A stretch of 64,000 bases of DNA. Source: Microbotryum silenes-acaulis (lineage: Eukaryota; Basidiomycota; Microbotryomycetes; Microbotryales; Microbotryaceae). The position numbers were made by a program, and so were the translations under genes. Below the pieces are notes generated by a model. That model saw only the letters and a list, made by a program, of their open reading frames with translations, did no database searches and was not told the origin of the DNA. Position 1 is the stretch's first letter. Every line of letters starts with the position of its first letter. Of this stretch, positions 23,234 to 35,366 are shown in pieces. The DNA is taken from the NCBI GenBank assembly GCA_003665825.1, contig QPFY01000003.1:1984001-2048000 (forward strand), written 5' to 3'.

Positions 23234-25654
23234 CTACTCGCAAAGGGCCTTGAAAGCCGCCTGGACATGTTCATACGACATCTGACCGGAGTTCCAATGC
23301 GACGCAAGTTCTGGCTCTGCCTTGATGCGTCTCAGCCTTGCGAAAGACCAATCCAGCGAGCAATTTTGCTGCAGGACACTCAGAACCTTCTCCATGCCAG
23401 ACCAACGAGATGCGCATGCGTCCAGAAGCTCATCAAAACCGTCCTCCACCAGCAGGCAGGCTTTCCTGATTGCTGCATTGTTGAGCTTTTCGGCATTCCA
23501 CGCATTCCAGATATCCGCGGCTTTCGGCTTCTCGAAAAAGGGCGCGTCGGCAGGTCCAGATTGAAAAGCCGTGCGGGACGCCACATAGAAAAAGGACTCG
23601 ATGTCGTGCCAGCGCTCGTGCACCACACTCTCGGTTTCGGGTACGAGCAGGAGTCGAGAGATGTAGGGTAGCGTGCCCTGTGGTTGATCATGGTACAGGG
23701 GAAGGGTGGGAAGGAATTAGTGAGACCAAGAACGTGTCGAGGGCTAGCACGGGCGCGAGAACGTACCGAGCGGCTGAGGCGACACTCTTCTTCTGCCGTT
23801 CGAGCCTTTTTGACCGCTAGATTGTAATTAATCAAAACTCCATCGCCTTGACGGTCGACCATGACGTTGCCATACGACACGTCACGGTGGATGAAGCCAT
23901 AATCCCATAGCTGACGATGCCCTGTCACGCGCGGCAGTGGGTCGTCAGTGTTGGCACACCCTTCAGCGCGCTGTCCCGCTCTGCGCTGAGCACTCACCCT
24001 CAATCGCACCCTCGAGAGCGCGCGCGAGCTGCTTGGCGTTTTCGAGCGTGGCGAGTGGGTTGTAGCACTCTTCGTGAACGACGACCTCCCTGGCCCGCGG
24101 GGTGACATCTTTCAGGAATTCGTCGCCGGGTAGGAAGATGGGGAGGGTCCTGTATTCGGTGCGAAAGACGCCGACCAGCGGAGCGAGCCCTCGGGGTCTC
24201 TTTTCTTGGATCACGTTGCGGATCTCGACCAAGTCCGAGTTGCGCGACTCCTCGACCCAAATGATCGTCATTGCGCAGGTCCTGCTGTTGGCGCCCTCAC
24301 CAAGGGTGATCTCGTATGTCGACGTCGCACGGCCGCACTCTCTTCGTCGACGGAACAAAAGCTTCTCGATCTTGACGTTGGACATTGTCGTTGCTCCCCC
24401 GCTGAACTCGGAGGCCGCCGGCGGAAAGAAGTCGGGGCAGAGCGTGAACGGGCCGTAGCGGTCGTCGAGCGAGGCCGTGGTGGCGAGAACGCCGTTCAGC
24501 CGATCACTGTGTTTGATGAGACGGTAGAGAAAGGTCGACAGCTCTCCGTTTTCTTTGGTGACCGTTCTGTGTTTGGTGAAGAACATGCCGCAAGAAGTCA
24601 TAACGTAGACTTTGAGACGGTCGCCGTGCAGGGTAAACCCGATCGCATATTCTCGAATCGGCGTCGCAAGGAGTGCCGACAAACGTCTGAACAACTGGCT
24701 CTCGGCGTTGGAGTTGTCCGTTTTAGTCTCGCCGACGGTAGCCACGTGCGTAAAGGAGCGTTTGGCCCGGTTCAGGTCCACCTTGGCCTCGGTCTTGTTT
24801 TCGTCGTCGTTGTCGTTGTCGTCCTCGTCGTACTTGTCGTACCCATCGTCGTCGGCGTCCACGGCCTCGGCCTCATCGTTCTGATGCTGGCCCTTGCCGG
24901 TTCCGTTCACGTTGAAGTTCACGTTGGTGTCGAGATCCGCATCGGGCGCGGCTTCCTTGGCTTGCGGATCGGCGTGACTGGGAAGGGCCCATACATTCGG
25001 GAGGGTTGGGTCGTGCGCGACCGCAGCGTGGGTCAAGAGCACGACGTCGGCCGTCTTGTCGGTCGTCTTTACGCGGTTAGGTGCGACGCTGATGTGCTGG
25101 GTCGAATTCTTGCAGGCGACCAGTCGCCGGTCTCCAGTCTGAGGCCCAAGAGTGAGAAACGACGTCAGCCATCGGAGGCATACATTTCGCAACTCACGCC
25201 GCCAAGCGATCGAGTAGCCCAGGCGTCGACGCACCTTATTGATGACGCCTGCTATGACCTCGCCCAGCGCTTCTTCGGTGCCAGTGTTGGACTCCTTGGG
25301 CCAGATCTTGTTAGCGAGCTCCTCAGCGGTCGGATGGCCGAAGAAGTAGGCCTCAAGGGCCGGACAGTGTTTTTGGTGCATCTGGACCGCCTTGAAGATC
25401 CTTTCGGCTCTGGCTGTTGCTCGCTCTGCCGAGGCCGCCTCCCGGCGCGGTCGTAATGGGGTCGAAGTGGCTCGACGAGTGCGATACCGAGGTAGAGGGC
25501 CCGACGCCAAGTTTGCGGTCGCGTTCCTGGGCGCACTTGCGGTCGCTGTAGTCGCTGTCGTGGCCAGCAGGGAAGCGCGTCCCTCACGGCCCCGGGTCGT
25601 ACGTGTCAGACGTCGAAGGCAGCTGGGGGTCGGCGGATGTAGAAGCTGCGTCAA
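23234..25654 (-). CDS. FunK1-type kinase B; DFG-equivalent Asp replaced by Asn
   Basis: Minus-strand exons about 25654-25235 (start codon uncertain), 25138-23998, 23921-23767 and 23677-23234, with introns of 76-96 nt. Order: N-terminal helical region FKAVQMHQKHCPALEAYFFG, TGDRRLV after the first intron, an Asp/Glu-rich insert, the substrate-side lobe to EECYNPLATLENAKQLARAL, catalytic loop YGFIHRDVSYGNVMV in a 155-nt exon, then VLINYNLAVKK and the family-typical HERWHDIESFFYVA. The metal-binding Asp is Asn (INYN), whereas its duplicate at 57.5-59.9 kb has IDYN, so activity is doubtful. The frame at the 5' end begins with TTG and no clear ATG is seen; an unrecognised short first exon is likely. 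Head-to-head with kinase C. Confidence 0.85.
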
Positions 25655-25861
25655 AACGACCAGCGCTTTAGCGCGACACCGTGACCGAGATCGATGCCAT
25701 TGAGGTCGAGGTCGAGGTCGAGGTTGAAGATGAGGCGGAGCTAGAATTTTGGCGTGCTAGTCGGCGCCGTGTTGGACGAACTTCGCGTCAGACGCGCGAG
25801 GACCCATGACAGCCCAGCCCCAACCTGCCCCAACGCCGCGCCCCCCGCCCAAGCGGAATCG
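25655..25861. promoter_or_regulatory. Compact bidirectional promoter between kinases B and C
   Basis: The two kinase genes are divergent with only ~200 bp between their apparent coding starts. The same spacer is preserved in the other arm (57285-57491). No TATA box is obvious. Confidence 0.45.
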
Positions 25862-28170
25862 ATGCGCGTCAACGCCAGAGACCGCGCGCCACGCCCGTCG
25901 GTTGGCACGTCTAGTCTTGCGCCCCCCGCCCAAGCCGCCACCCAATCGCTTCCGACCCACCTGCCCAGCTCGTCGGCTCGCACCCCGTTGACGCCGACGC
26001 GCGGGCCTATCAACCACTACAAGGCTCGACCAGGACGAACAAGTCGTTCAAGCGAGGCCGTAGGCCTATCAGGCATGTCGGACCTCGACAATGCTTTGCC
26101 ACGTTCGAGCCCGATGAAGTCGAGTCCTGTCGTGTCGATGACCGTCACGGCGGCAGAGAGGGAGCAACAGCTCTTCGCCCACATCGGCAAACCTCGACTT
26201 TCGAAGGCGATGGACAAGTACTTTCTTGCCACGCCTTCCAAGTACGAGGCCAACATCCTCCAACCGACCAAGAAACTGGGGACGGAGGCTGCGATGAAAG
26301 AGATCGCTAACGCGATCAAGGATGTGGTGAGTGCCCCGGTGCTATCGCTTGGCTTCGACCGTACGAGTATGACTGACCCGATCATTGATGCACCCGGGTG
26401 TAGACTGGCGATCGACGTCTGGTCGTGGATAACCACATCAAGCTCGCGCCCGATTGCGAGGAGCAGAAGAGGCCCGACGCCGTCATCCTCACGCATGCGG
26501 CGGTGGCCGCTGCCCCCGATCTTCCGTTGGTTTGGGCGCAGTCAGAGCACCCAACGTCGATGGAAGGCACGCCCCCCTCACCTCAACGCGCATACTCGCA
26601 GATTGCAGTGGCGATTGAGGTGAAGGAGAGCGACAAGAAGAGCGCAGAAGCGCGTAGCCAAATGATGAGGCGGCTACACATGATCTGCACGACCGCACTC
26701 CGCGCCCACGCGATCGGGGTCACCCTTTGCGGGGACGTGCTTCAAGTCTACCTCGTCAACGCGTGTGGGGTGTTCACGACGAGCGCCCGCAGGTGCGGTG
26801 AGGACGCGGTGCTGCTCCGGCGCGTGCTGTCACACCTCATCGAACTCGACGACAACGGGCTCGGGATGCTGGCCTCGACGAACGAGGTCGACGATGGTTT
26901 CGGCAATTTTGTCGTCTCGGACAAGTTTCTCCCACCCCGCGCCCACGACTTCGAGTCCGAGCTCGGCGATATCTCAGATCTCGAGATCCAGGAGCTCCTC
27001 TTCCGACGTCGAAGCTGCACGGGTCGTGCAACCTCCGCTTTCCGCGTTACCGCAAGACACGCGCCTGTCGACCCCACGTCGATCAGCTTGCCTACATCTG
27101 CCACCGAGTACGCCATGACAGTCGCATGGGTCGAGCAATCCCGCCTCGACGATGCGATTGCCCTACGTCGCAAGATGCACGCTGCGTCGCGTATCGACAC
27201 CGAGGGTTTAAGCCTTAGCGCCGGCATCTACCGGGACGACTTCCGCACGCTTCCAGCTTTCTTCGGTGATGATGAAAGCTTTGATGATATTGAGCCCCGG
27301 GCACTCGAGGTGGTCTTCCACCGACAGTGTTATCGGCCCCTCAACACGGCGACCACGACCAAGGAACTCGCCCAGGCCGTACTTGGAGTCGCAAAGGTGA
27401 GCACGGGAATCAACTGGGCGGCCTTGCGTTTGCGCTCCCTAGCCGACACGCGCGTTCCCATGACAATGCAGGACACCGAAACCTCTACAGGCTGGGGTAT
27501 ATCCACCGGGATATTTCGTACGGCAACGTCGTCATCGACCGCGACAGTTTCGGCGTCCTTATCGACTATCACCTCGCCGTCCCGCATGATCGACCTTACA
27601 CCGAGCTGCACCACAGAATACGATTCGTGCGTCCTCCCGTCTGTATGTTTCTCCGAATGAAGCTTCTGACCAGCACTAACCTTTGGACGATACGACGTCC
27701 GACAGGGCACCTGGCCCTACCTCGCCTGCTCGATCCTCGCCCAGCCAGAACAGCCGCTCGGTGTCGTCCACGAACGGTGGCACGACATCGAGTCGCTCTT
27801 TTACGTCATAATGGAATCTTCGTTCCGCGAGCCGTACCAGGGCAACAATGAAGAGCTTGTCATGACGCCAAAGGGTCAGATTATCTGGGGGGACTGGAAC
27901 GAACCATCTGCGCGCAAAGTCTATACCTTCAAAGTTGTGCTTCGCATGGATCCGGCATACCGATCTGTACTCGAAGGTTGCGCACAGCGATGGACGAATA
28001 TCGAGCAACTGGTCGATATCTTGCGACACCATTGTGGTCTTAATAACCAGTTCATTAATTCCGAGATGGCTGCGGAAGAGGCCAAGCTGGGGGAGTTGTG
28101 GGGTCCATCCAAGGCGATGTCGCATGAGTCCATCATCTCGGACATTGAGCAGCTGCTTCCCTTGCTCTGA
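25862..28170 (+). pseudogene. FunK1-type kinase C, frameshifted copy of kinase F
   Basis: Exons 25862-26326, 26404-27396, 27472-27626 and 27706-28170, identical in layout to the gene at 54975-57284 in the other arm. Here exon 2 ends GTCGCAAAG before the donor, where the other copy has GTCGTCAAAG. One base is missing, exon 2 ends in phase 0, and exon 3 (which needs phase 1) is thrown out of frame before HRDISYGN. The other kinases here show phase 1 at this junction, so this copy is the altered one. Otherwise intact: TGDRRLVV, HRQCYRPLNTA, IHRDISYGNVVIDR, VLIDYHLAV, HERWHDIESLFYVI. ATG 25862 was chosen as the first in-frame ATG; 26074 is an alternative. A sequencing error remains possible. Confidence 0.85.
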
Positions 28171-28469
28171 AGTGACCACCTTTGCGCTGGGCTTAAATAT
28201 AGTTGCTCGTTGTTAGCTCCGATTATTGCAATAGATACCCAAGGTCATTTTCCGTCCGTTGCAGTATAATTCCAGGCTGGAAATAGGACTGCGCCAGCGG
28301 TGCCTTCATTCGGCTCGACTGTGCAGAGTTTCTGGCCTAAGTCGTAATCTGGGAGGGCCCTTACATCATTCACGTTTTGCTCATAGGAGTGTTGTTTTTG
28401 GAAATGTATCAGGTTTGTTGTCCTGTCCCATGAATCAAAACGCGTGGCGTTGAACCAACGAAATGAAAC

Positions 28470-29690
28470 TCATAGCCCCGCACCAAAATCCTGTCTTTGA
28501 TCTCACTGACCTCTCGAGATTGGCCACACAACACCACCTCATTGCTTCATATCTTACTCGAACTCGATCCTACGGTGCACACGTTGGATCATACACTCAC
28601 GACTCGGGCTTCTCCGAGTCCACACCATTCGGCGTTGGACCGTGACGATCTTTCACACTCTCAATCGATCTCGGCGATTCGCTCGACCAGCTTGATACGT
28701 ACGATCAGCCTCCCACATATGCGAGGTGCACGATCATACACGCGGCAGCAAGCCTGGTCATTTGGTCGTGGACTGCGCTCAGCGTCGCACGGTGTTCCAT
28801 CTCCTCTCGCTTCGCTTCTTCTTGCACTCACCTCGCTTGGTGTCGACAGACTCGTTTGGCATTTACTAAGCGAGTACACGTCCGAAAGGTCAGTGCGTGC
28901 CTTCAACCTAAGGGCCTTCCTTTCCTCCACACCCTGTGTTGCAAGTATGTGCACTCTTGCTTATGTACGACTTTTCATTCGCTCCACCAGGTCTCAGATT
29001 CCGGCCTGTGCTTAGATCGACTCTTTAGACTCCGACTCGCTCCAAACCGTTTCTCGCTCTCATGGATGAATGATCATCGTCTCTTCCAATTGAGGATCCA
29101 GACTTCTTCGGCGGGACTTGCTCTGCTCGACTTTGATCTCCTCTGCATCGACCCCAACCCAACTTGGTGCGACCGATCATCGCTCGTCAATGAGCATGCA
29201 AGTTCTCATCTTTGCCGCTGCTGCCTTCGCCACCCAAGACTTGACATTCGCCGATGATCTGTGTGAGGAGGCTTCTCCAACCATCCGAACTCTTCTGGGC
29301 CACCCACGCCCTGTCCGCTCTCCTCGAGATTGAGAACGAAGGTGCGTATCTGATCTTCTTGACCCATCCTTGCCGGGTTTTCCTGCGGCCTCCGATTTGG
29401 TGCTTCCGGGCAGGACCTGAACGGAATGTTCTTGTATTGAATCCAACATGAGAACTGGACTACTGACTGCTGAACGCAATCAAAAACGGGATGCCTGAGC
29501 ACGTTGCAGTGATCTCTGCGGAGTCACCGGGTCGATTGTACTCCTCGCCGCTCCGAGTCACGCCGACCGAGCTGATGGCATGCTGCCGTGGTCCATTCGG
29601 AGTTGGCTTCAACCTTGTAGTTGCATCCCTAGCCTTCTTCTATAGGCTCTTTCGGACTCTAGCACTTGACTTGCGTGTGTAGGAGAGCTG
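28470..29690 (+). repeat. Unrecognised repeat-gene family, copy R1
   Basis: Copy of a multicopy gene family with a conserved intron. The upstream exon ends GVDRLVWHLLSEYTSER at a GTCAGT donor (about 28889). The next exon starts after TCCACCAG (about 28990) and includes SAGLALLDFDLL. An early stop and a frameshift in the ATDRSS..FAAAAFATQDLTFADDL stretch (about 29170-29270) break it. It lies inside the left arm and has lost a net 119 bp near 29341 compared with copy R6. Confidence 0.7.
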
Positions 29691-29829
29691 CTTGGGGCCG
29701 CATGCCGTGGTTCGACACCGAAATGTTTCCAGCTTTCACGCTAAGCCTGGTCGAACCTGTGCGACCCGCATCCCTCACCCGGCCGACGATCCTGACTGAA
29801 AGTATGCTTTAACGCTGCAAAGCACAACA

Positions 29830-30324
29830 TCAATTCTTCCGCCAACGTGGAGGTCTTTTAATTTGACAGTGCGTTGCGGAGCGTCGGAGGATCACTATCC
29901 GATCGACCAGCAAAAAGTAAGGAGCCGAGTTTGCGCAATCGAGAGGAGCCAACGACTTCGGTAGTTTGGTGGCGTCAAAGCATTCGCTCTGTAACGCCTC
30001 AATCAACGCGCAGCAGGCTTCCTGCGAAACCCTGTATTCCAGGCTCCACGCGTAGATGGCCAATTCAGCGAAGGTTGGTGCAGGCACCCTCGACTCGTCA
30101 CTCGCAGCCCCGCCCTGATCGTGATCGTTCTCTTCGCTCTCTCTGTCGTTCTGTCTGGTGCTGTCATGGCCGTCGTCGTCCTCGCCGCCGTCATCGTCCC
30201 CGCCGCCGTCGTCGTCATCGTCCTCGCCGCCGCTGCCGCCGCCGTCCTCCTCATCACCAGCATCATCGTTGTCCTCGTCGCCCTTTTGATGCTCCTCATC
30301 ATCGCCGTCGTCATCGACGTCCAT
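29830..30324 (-). pseudogene. Acidic N-terminal ORF, probable DNA-transposon relic
   Basis: A 164-aa reading frame from ATG 30324. About 60 residues are nearly all Asp/Glu/Gly, then comes a hydrophobic-helical segment ELAIYAWSLEYRVSQEACCA...FDATKLPKSLAPLD. That layout (acidic start, then a short helical domain) resembles N-termini of large basidiomycete transposases, an inference from style, not a firm family call. The frame crosses the inner boundary of the inverted duplication near 29947, so its 3' part belongs to the arm. Confidence 0.4.
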
Positions 30325-31420
30325 CTTGGCGTCATCGTCGCTGGACGCGGACTATTGAAGCTGCCAAAAGTCACCTGCTCGTCAGCGAGGGCAGGGGGGA
30401 CCGTGATGATTTCGCATCGATAACCTTGCCTCCTCAACCTCCATTACTTGCATGCGGTTCTGCCAGTCTCTTCGTGCCACCTCAATCGCCTCCTCCACCG
30501 TCATGCCTTTACCGACGCCGGACTTTGAGGTTGATCGCCCCACATTGGGGTGGGGCAAGGTCGACTGATTGGCTGGAATGGGTGCGAGGGTGATCGAGGT
30601 TTGATCACTCCCAACTGAGGTCGGTTCTTTGGCACTCGACTGGACTATGGATGCGGGAGGAGGAGGTGACCTGGCCTCTGTGGGGAAGCGGGGTGACGAC
30701 AGCCCGTGAACGTCCTATTTCCGAGCCGTCGAATGCAGGCGCTGGAGACGACAGGAGGTGGGGTAACACCATCGTGTAAGTGCTCGGGCATGTCGCAGCG
30801 CCAGGAGATATGTACAGCTCGAACTGACTGGTCCTAATGTTCAATGCTCGCTGGTAGGTAACTGTCGTTGACGTCGCACAAGAGAGCATCGGGACGTCGG
30901 ACAAAGCGCGGTCGGCCGTCCGCGGCCGATCCGGCCGATCGCGCGCTGGACGCCGGTGCGACAAAGTTCAAATCTTCGGTCGCGCTGTCGCCTTTCGCTC
31001 CTCGGCTTGCTTCACCCCCGGTCGGCCCTTCGTTATGTCACCTGTTGTTCAGGCTCGGGGTGGGGTAGCGCGCATTAAACAAGCTCGTTTCGTTGCTCTC
31101 GATCGCTGCCCACATCACACTGAAGAGCAGATTGCAGGCCTGGTGGTGCGATGCTCCACCGCATCCGCATGGGGCCTTGTACCGTTTCAGTAGTATATTG
31201 GCACAAGCTTTGAGCAATAGTAACATGTTCGTACACTCTACCTTACGCAATCGACCCTCTCACACGAGTTCTATGCCCCTCTTGACCGTTGGGCATGGTT
31301 CGATCCCACGAGGATTTGAAACGCATTTGGGATCGCTGCGCCGATTTCAAATCGGGGGCCCGATCCCGGGATGATCCCGGGATCGTCCCATTTCAGGGTT
31401 TTTTTTTTGCTATGATGCTC
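30325..31420. other. Intergenic between the left arm and repeat copy R2
   Basis: No gene supported. Near 31345-31390 there is a perfect palindrome around GATCCCGGGATGATCCCGGGATC followed by a T run. Confidence 0.45.
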
Positions 31421-33490
31421 CACTACGATCTGGTCCTTTCGAACGGGTCCCTGCTGCAAGCCATATGCACCTAATTCTGGCGTCTTTATCACTAAAAATG
31501 AGAGATCTATCACACTATGACCATGCGTTGTGGTCAAGTTCAACTTCTGATCAGGACTTTGATCAGGAGTTGACAGGAGTTGAGAAGTCGCGCAAGGACT
31601 CGGGGATCATCTCGATCGCGCAAACTCGGCTCCTCTACTTTTTGCTGGTCGATCGGTTAGTGATCAACCCGAAAATCTCCACGTGGATAGAAGAATCGAT
31701 GTTGTGGTTTGCGGCGTCAAAGCATACTGTCAGTCAGGATCGTCGGTGAGGGATGCGGGTCGCACAAGTTCGACTTTGCCTGAAAGACGAGGAACGATTC
31801 AGCGTCGAATCACGGCATACGCCCGCAAGCAGCTCCCCTACACACACAATTCAGTTGCCACAGCTGGAAAGAGCCTATAGAAGAAGGCTAAGGACGCAAT
31901 CACAGGGTTGAAGCCAACTCCGAATGGACCACAGCGGGATGCCATCAGCTCGGTCGGCGTGAGCGAGGAGAACAATCGATGCAGTGACTCCGCAGAGATC
32001 ACTGCAACGTGCTCAGGCATCCAGTTTTTGATTGCGTTCAGCAGTCAGTAGTCCAGTTCTCATGTTGGATTCAATACAAGCACATTCCATTCGGGTCCTT
32101 CCCGGAAGCACCACATCGGAGGCCGCAGGAAGATCCGGCAGGAAGATCCGAAGGTTTTCAGGCATGCACATACGAGCTCAAAGACCACATGGTATTGTAT
32201 GTATTGCATCAAAGCGCACATACTGAAATATTCGCACGTCAAAAATGCAGGAAAAGGAGGAAACGTCGCTCGAGCGGTTGGGCAAAGAGTCAAGGTGGTC
32301 CTTCGTTCTCAATCTCGAGGCGAGCGGTCAGGGCGCTAGGTCACCCACAAGAGTTCGGATGGTTAGAGAAGCCACCTCGCACAGGACATCGGCAAAAATC
32401 GAGCCTTGGGTGGCGGAGGCAGCAGCGGCAAAGACGAGAGCCTGCATGCTCATCGACGAGCGATCTGTCGCACCGAGGTGAGTTTTGAGGTCGGGGCCGA
32501 TGGTAAGGAGATCAAAATTGAGGAGAGCAAGTCCCGCCGAAAACAGCTGGAACCTCAATCGTAAAGAGTCGACGACCATTCTTCCGGGAGACGGACTGAA
32601 AACGGTTGCGAGCAGTTCGGAGTCCAAAGAGTCGAGTTGAGCGCAGGCGGGAATCTGAGACCTGGTGGAGCAGATCAAGAGTCAAACATGAGCAAGAGTG
32701 CACATACTTGCAACACGAGGTGTGGAGGAAGGAAAGCATTTCAGGTTGAAGGCATGCACTGACCTTGCGGACGTTTGAGCGCTGAGTGACTGCCAAACGA
32801 CTTCGTCGACACATGCGAGGTGAGTGCATGAACCAGCGAGGCGAGAGGGGATGGAGCACTGTGCGTCGCTGAGCGCCGTCCACGACCGAATGACCAGAGT
32901 CTGTACGAACGTGCATGTCGCAGAGGTGGGAAGGGGATCATACATAGTGGTCGAGCGAATCACCAAGGTCGATTGAGAGTGCGAAGGATCGTCACCGTCC
33001 GACGCCGAATTCGAGCGCCGAGTGGTCCGAAGAAGCCCGAGTCCTGGCTGCATGAATTATCTTGCGCAACATAGTAAGGGGTTTGAGGAAGAGGTGATGG
33101 AGCGAGTGGTTGTTGTGTCGCGAGCGTCAAGAGCTTTGCCGGACACTCGATTGGTCGGGGCGATCGACGAGGTAAGAAGTCAGCGTGCAAGTCCGATCAA
33201 CTTGAACGGCAAGGGGATAGGCGGGAAGGTGGGTTGTTGAGGTGCCATGGGATGGAACGTAGACGGTCTGGGATGCATTGACAAGCTGGATGACGAGGGC
33301 GGGCGATAGAGCAATTCGCTCGCAGCAGGTCCAAAGCTGCTAGGCGAGCAAGCGTTCCTGGCGGATCCCCAGTGGTAAGAAGGCCGACACTAGTCTGTGT
33401 GCTGGGAGCTTGTCGCAAGAGAAACCGGCAGATGGCAATGCGAACTCGGATGTGGGCTATGCGCGGATGGTCCTCTTGGAGCGAAGTCAT
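31420..33490 (-). repeat. Unrecognised repeat-gene family, copy R2 with 3' flank
   Basis: The best-preserved C-terminal exon of the family. After acceptor TCCACCAG (about 32665, minus strand) the frame runs open through LDSLDSELLATVFSPSPGRM, SAGLALLNFDLLTIGPDLKT, LGATDRSSMSMQALVFAAAA and SIFADVLCEVASLTIRTLVG to a stop at about 32328. The upstream exon ends CVDEVVWQSLSAQTSAR at a GTCAGT donor. The 31420-31860 flank is a direct repeat of 52905-53370. N-terminal sequence near 33200-33490 is degraded. Confidence 0.65.
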
Positions 33491-35366
33491 TGAACTCCTC
33501 GACTGTAACTAGAGCGCCCGAATGGTCGGTTTGGGTGGAACGGGCCATGGGTAGAATGAGCCATCACGTCAGTTCAGAAATGGCCCCTGACGATGGACAA
33601 CGAATGGGCAGCCGTGACCATGGAAATGTCCGTTTGCTCACCGAGCTGTAGTTTACTCGTTGGCGAATCTGTGGCTCGTAAAGCTTTTTCTCCGATCCAG
33701 GAGACAGGTCCACTTCATTGATAGACTAGAAGCAGTACATATAATTAGGGGTGGAAGTAACAATGGTGACTGACGCAGTACGCACTCTTCGCAGTCTGAC
33801 GGGTGAATGTGAATGGGTCGCGTTAACGTCGTCGGAGAAGCCTCGCTGGGTTGAGCCCGCGGGCTCAACATCCTCAAACACGTCTTCGAGCCTCGGTTTC
33901 CAATGAGGTTTCGAGCTCGAATCATGTATGTGTGTTGGCTCCAAGGAAGAAGTAGCTGAGAACGGCGGTGGCGACGCAGCGGCACCGGGTAAGCTGGTCG
34001 AGGACTTGGAGGCGCGTCCGACGCGATTGAAGTCTTGCTTCTCGTTCAGATATCGGAGGTGGGGCATGAGCCTTTGGCGTCCGTTTGTTTCGTCTTCCAC
34101 GGGCCATCTTTGGTGGACTGTGTGGTCGACTCAAAGGAAGCACCTTCCGTCGCGCGCCCGTAGAAGGCCGCGTGTAGCACTGGCGCCAAAGTGAGACCTA
34201 ATTTGTCGGACAAATTAGTACTCAAAGTCAAGTCGCGACGGTTGACTTATCTGTCACAACCAAGTGGGACTTTGCAGGGTTGACAATACTTAATGCTGGA
34301 GCTAGGTATCATCTTACCGCCTTGATCGCCACAGCACACATACACATATCAACGTTCGTACCAGCCGGCCTCACTCGTTGCGCGGTGCTCACAGCTTCCG
34401 TCGACGTTATGATCATCGACTTGTATCCGCTTCATCTGCTAGGAGATTGTGCAGCCGTATTAATAGATCGAATTGGTGACTGTCAGAATGTATACAATGC
34501 GCTGTAGCAGCCACAAACGCGGTCTGAAGTTTTGGGGCGTACGTGGGCCAATTCACGTACGCCCCGGGCGTACTGGCCTCGGATCGAGTACGCCCCATTG
34601 GGCGGAGCGTACGCTGTTTGGGGCGTACTCTCCGCCAACGAATGTGCGGTACGCCCCGTAAAAAATGAAATTGCTACAGCTTCCGCTAACCTGCATGTAT
34701 CGTCTTCTCTTGCCGTATACATACTTTTTGAGGCTAGTAGAGCATGATAGATCCAGCAGAGACGCCCATAAAGGCCCTACATCTCCTGTAGTACCCTGTC
34801 CGCCCCGGGGCGTACTCTCGACCGTACCCGCGTCGCGCTGTATGCGCACCCCAACTTCTTTATTGTCCTCGTAAGTCTGGGCTTTTTTTCGTCGCGGGCT
34901 TTGTGTACTTGGGGGGCTACTATAGTAAGCAGAGGAGAGTATGAGGACTATGAAGAGGCGGGGCGGAAAGAAGGGGATGAGGGTACAATAATGCAACGTA
35001 GTGCATCTGGGCATTCTAGCCCGCCACCTATAATCCTATTCCGAATCGAATCGGCAAAGCCTAGTATGTACTACTAGTAGAGCGGTCGGAAAGTTGAAAG
35101 CGGCGCAATGGCCAAAATGTTTTGGGCCCGGCCGAATCGAAAGTTGGCTCGCTCTAATTAGGCGTGCCACACGGCTCCAGGTGTTTTCTGGTATTGTTGT
35201 GCGTCAAAAACTGCCCGCTCTTCCGCCACAGGCCCCGTCCTTGACTACACGCATCTTCTCTCTCCGTACACCTCACACACCGCACTTGGAACAATCCCGA
35301 CACACGCCCTTCGCTCTGTACTGGACGCTATCATTTCGTACACAGCTGCACACATTCATTGCTGCG
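33490..35366. other. Intergenic upstream of kinase D; possible orphan first exon
   Basis: Mostly featureless. On the minus strand from about 34107 a frame starting MARGRRNKRTPKAHAPPP looks like the basic N-terminus of a transposase or nuclear protein but leads nowhere. A cluster of GGGGCGTAC motifs is listed separately. Confidence 0.35.
34531..34816. repeat. Cluster of GGGCGTAC / GTACGCCC motifs on both strands
   Basis: At least seven occurrences (some with one mismatch) lie within 34531-34660, on both strands, and another lies near 34808. The arrangement includes inverted pairs, for example GGGGCGTACGTG facing CACGTACGCCCC around 34535-34565. Confidence 0.75.

Larger units (their letters stand above)
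22661..29947. repeat. Left arm of a ~7.3-kb inverted segmental duplication
   Basis: Reverse-complement copy at about 53070-60412. The arm holds a hairpin element, FunK1 kinase B (minus), FunK1 kinase C (plus) and one copy of the unrecognised repeat gene. From 25209 inward the arms are nearly identical, apart from one base near 27390 and a net 119-bp deletion near 29341. From 25208 outward they are clearly diverged but still alignable. Confidence 0.93.

Noticed and set aside
24206..25456. Long plus-strand open frame (416 aa) opposite kinase B
   Set aside because: Val/Gly/Arg-rich shadow of the kinase coding strand; no motifs, and the minus strand has conserved kinase motifs and introns.
30121..30423. 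Val/Ala-rich hydrophobic frame that looks like membrane helices
   Set aside because: Antisense of the Asp/Glu codon run in the minus-strand acidic ORF.
33653..34107. Putative minus-strand gene starting MARGRRNKRTPKAH
   Set aside because: The basic N-terminus is plausible but no continuing exon or domain was found, so it is mentioned only as a possible orphan exon.
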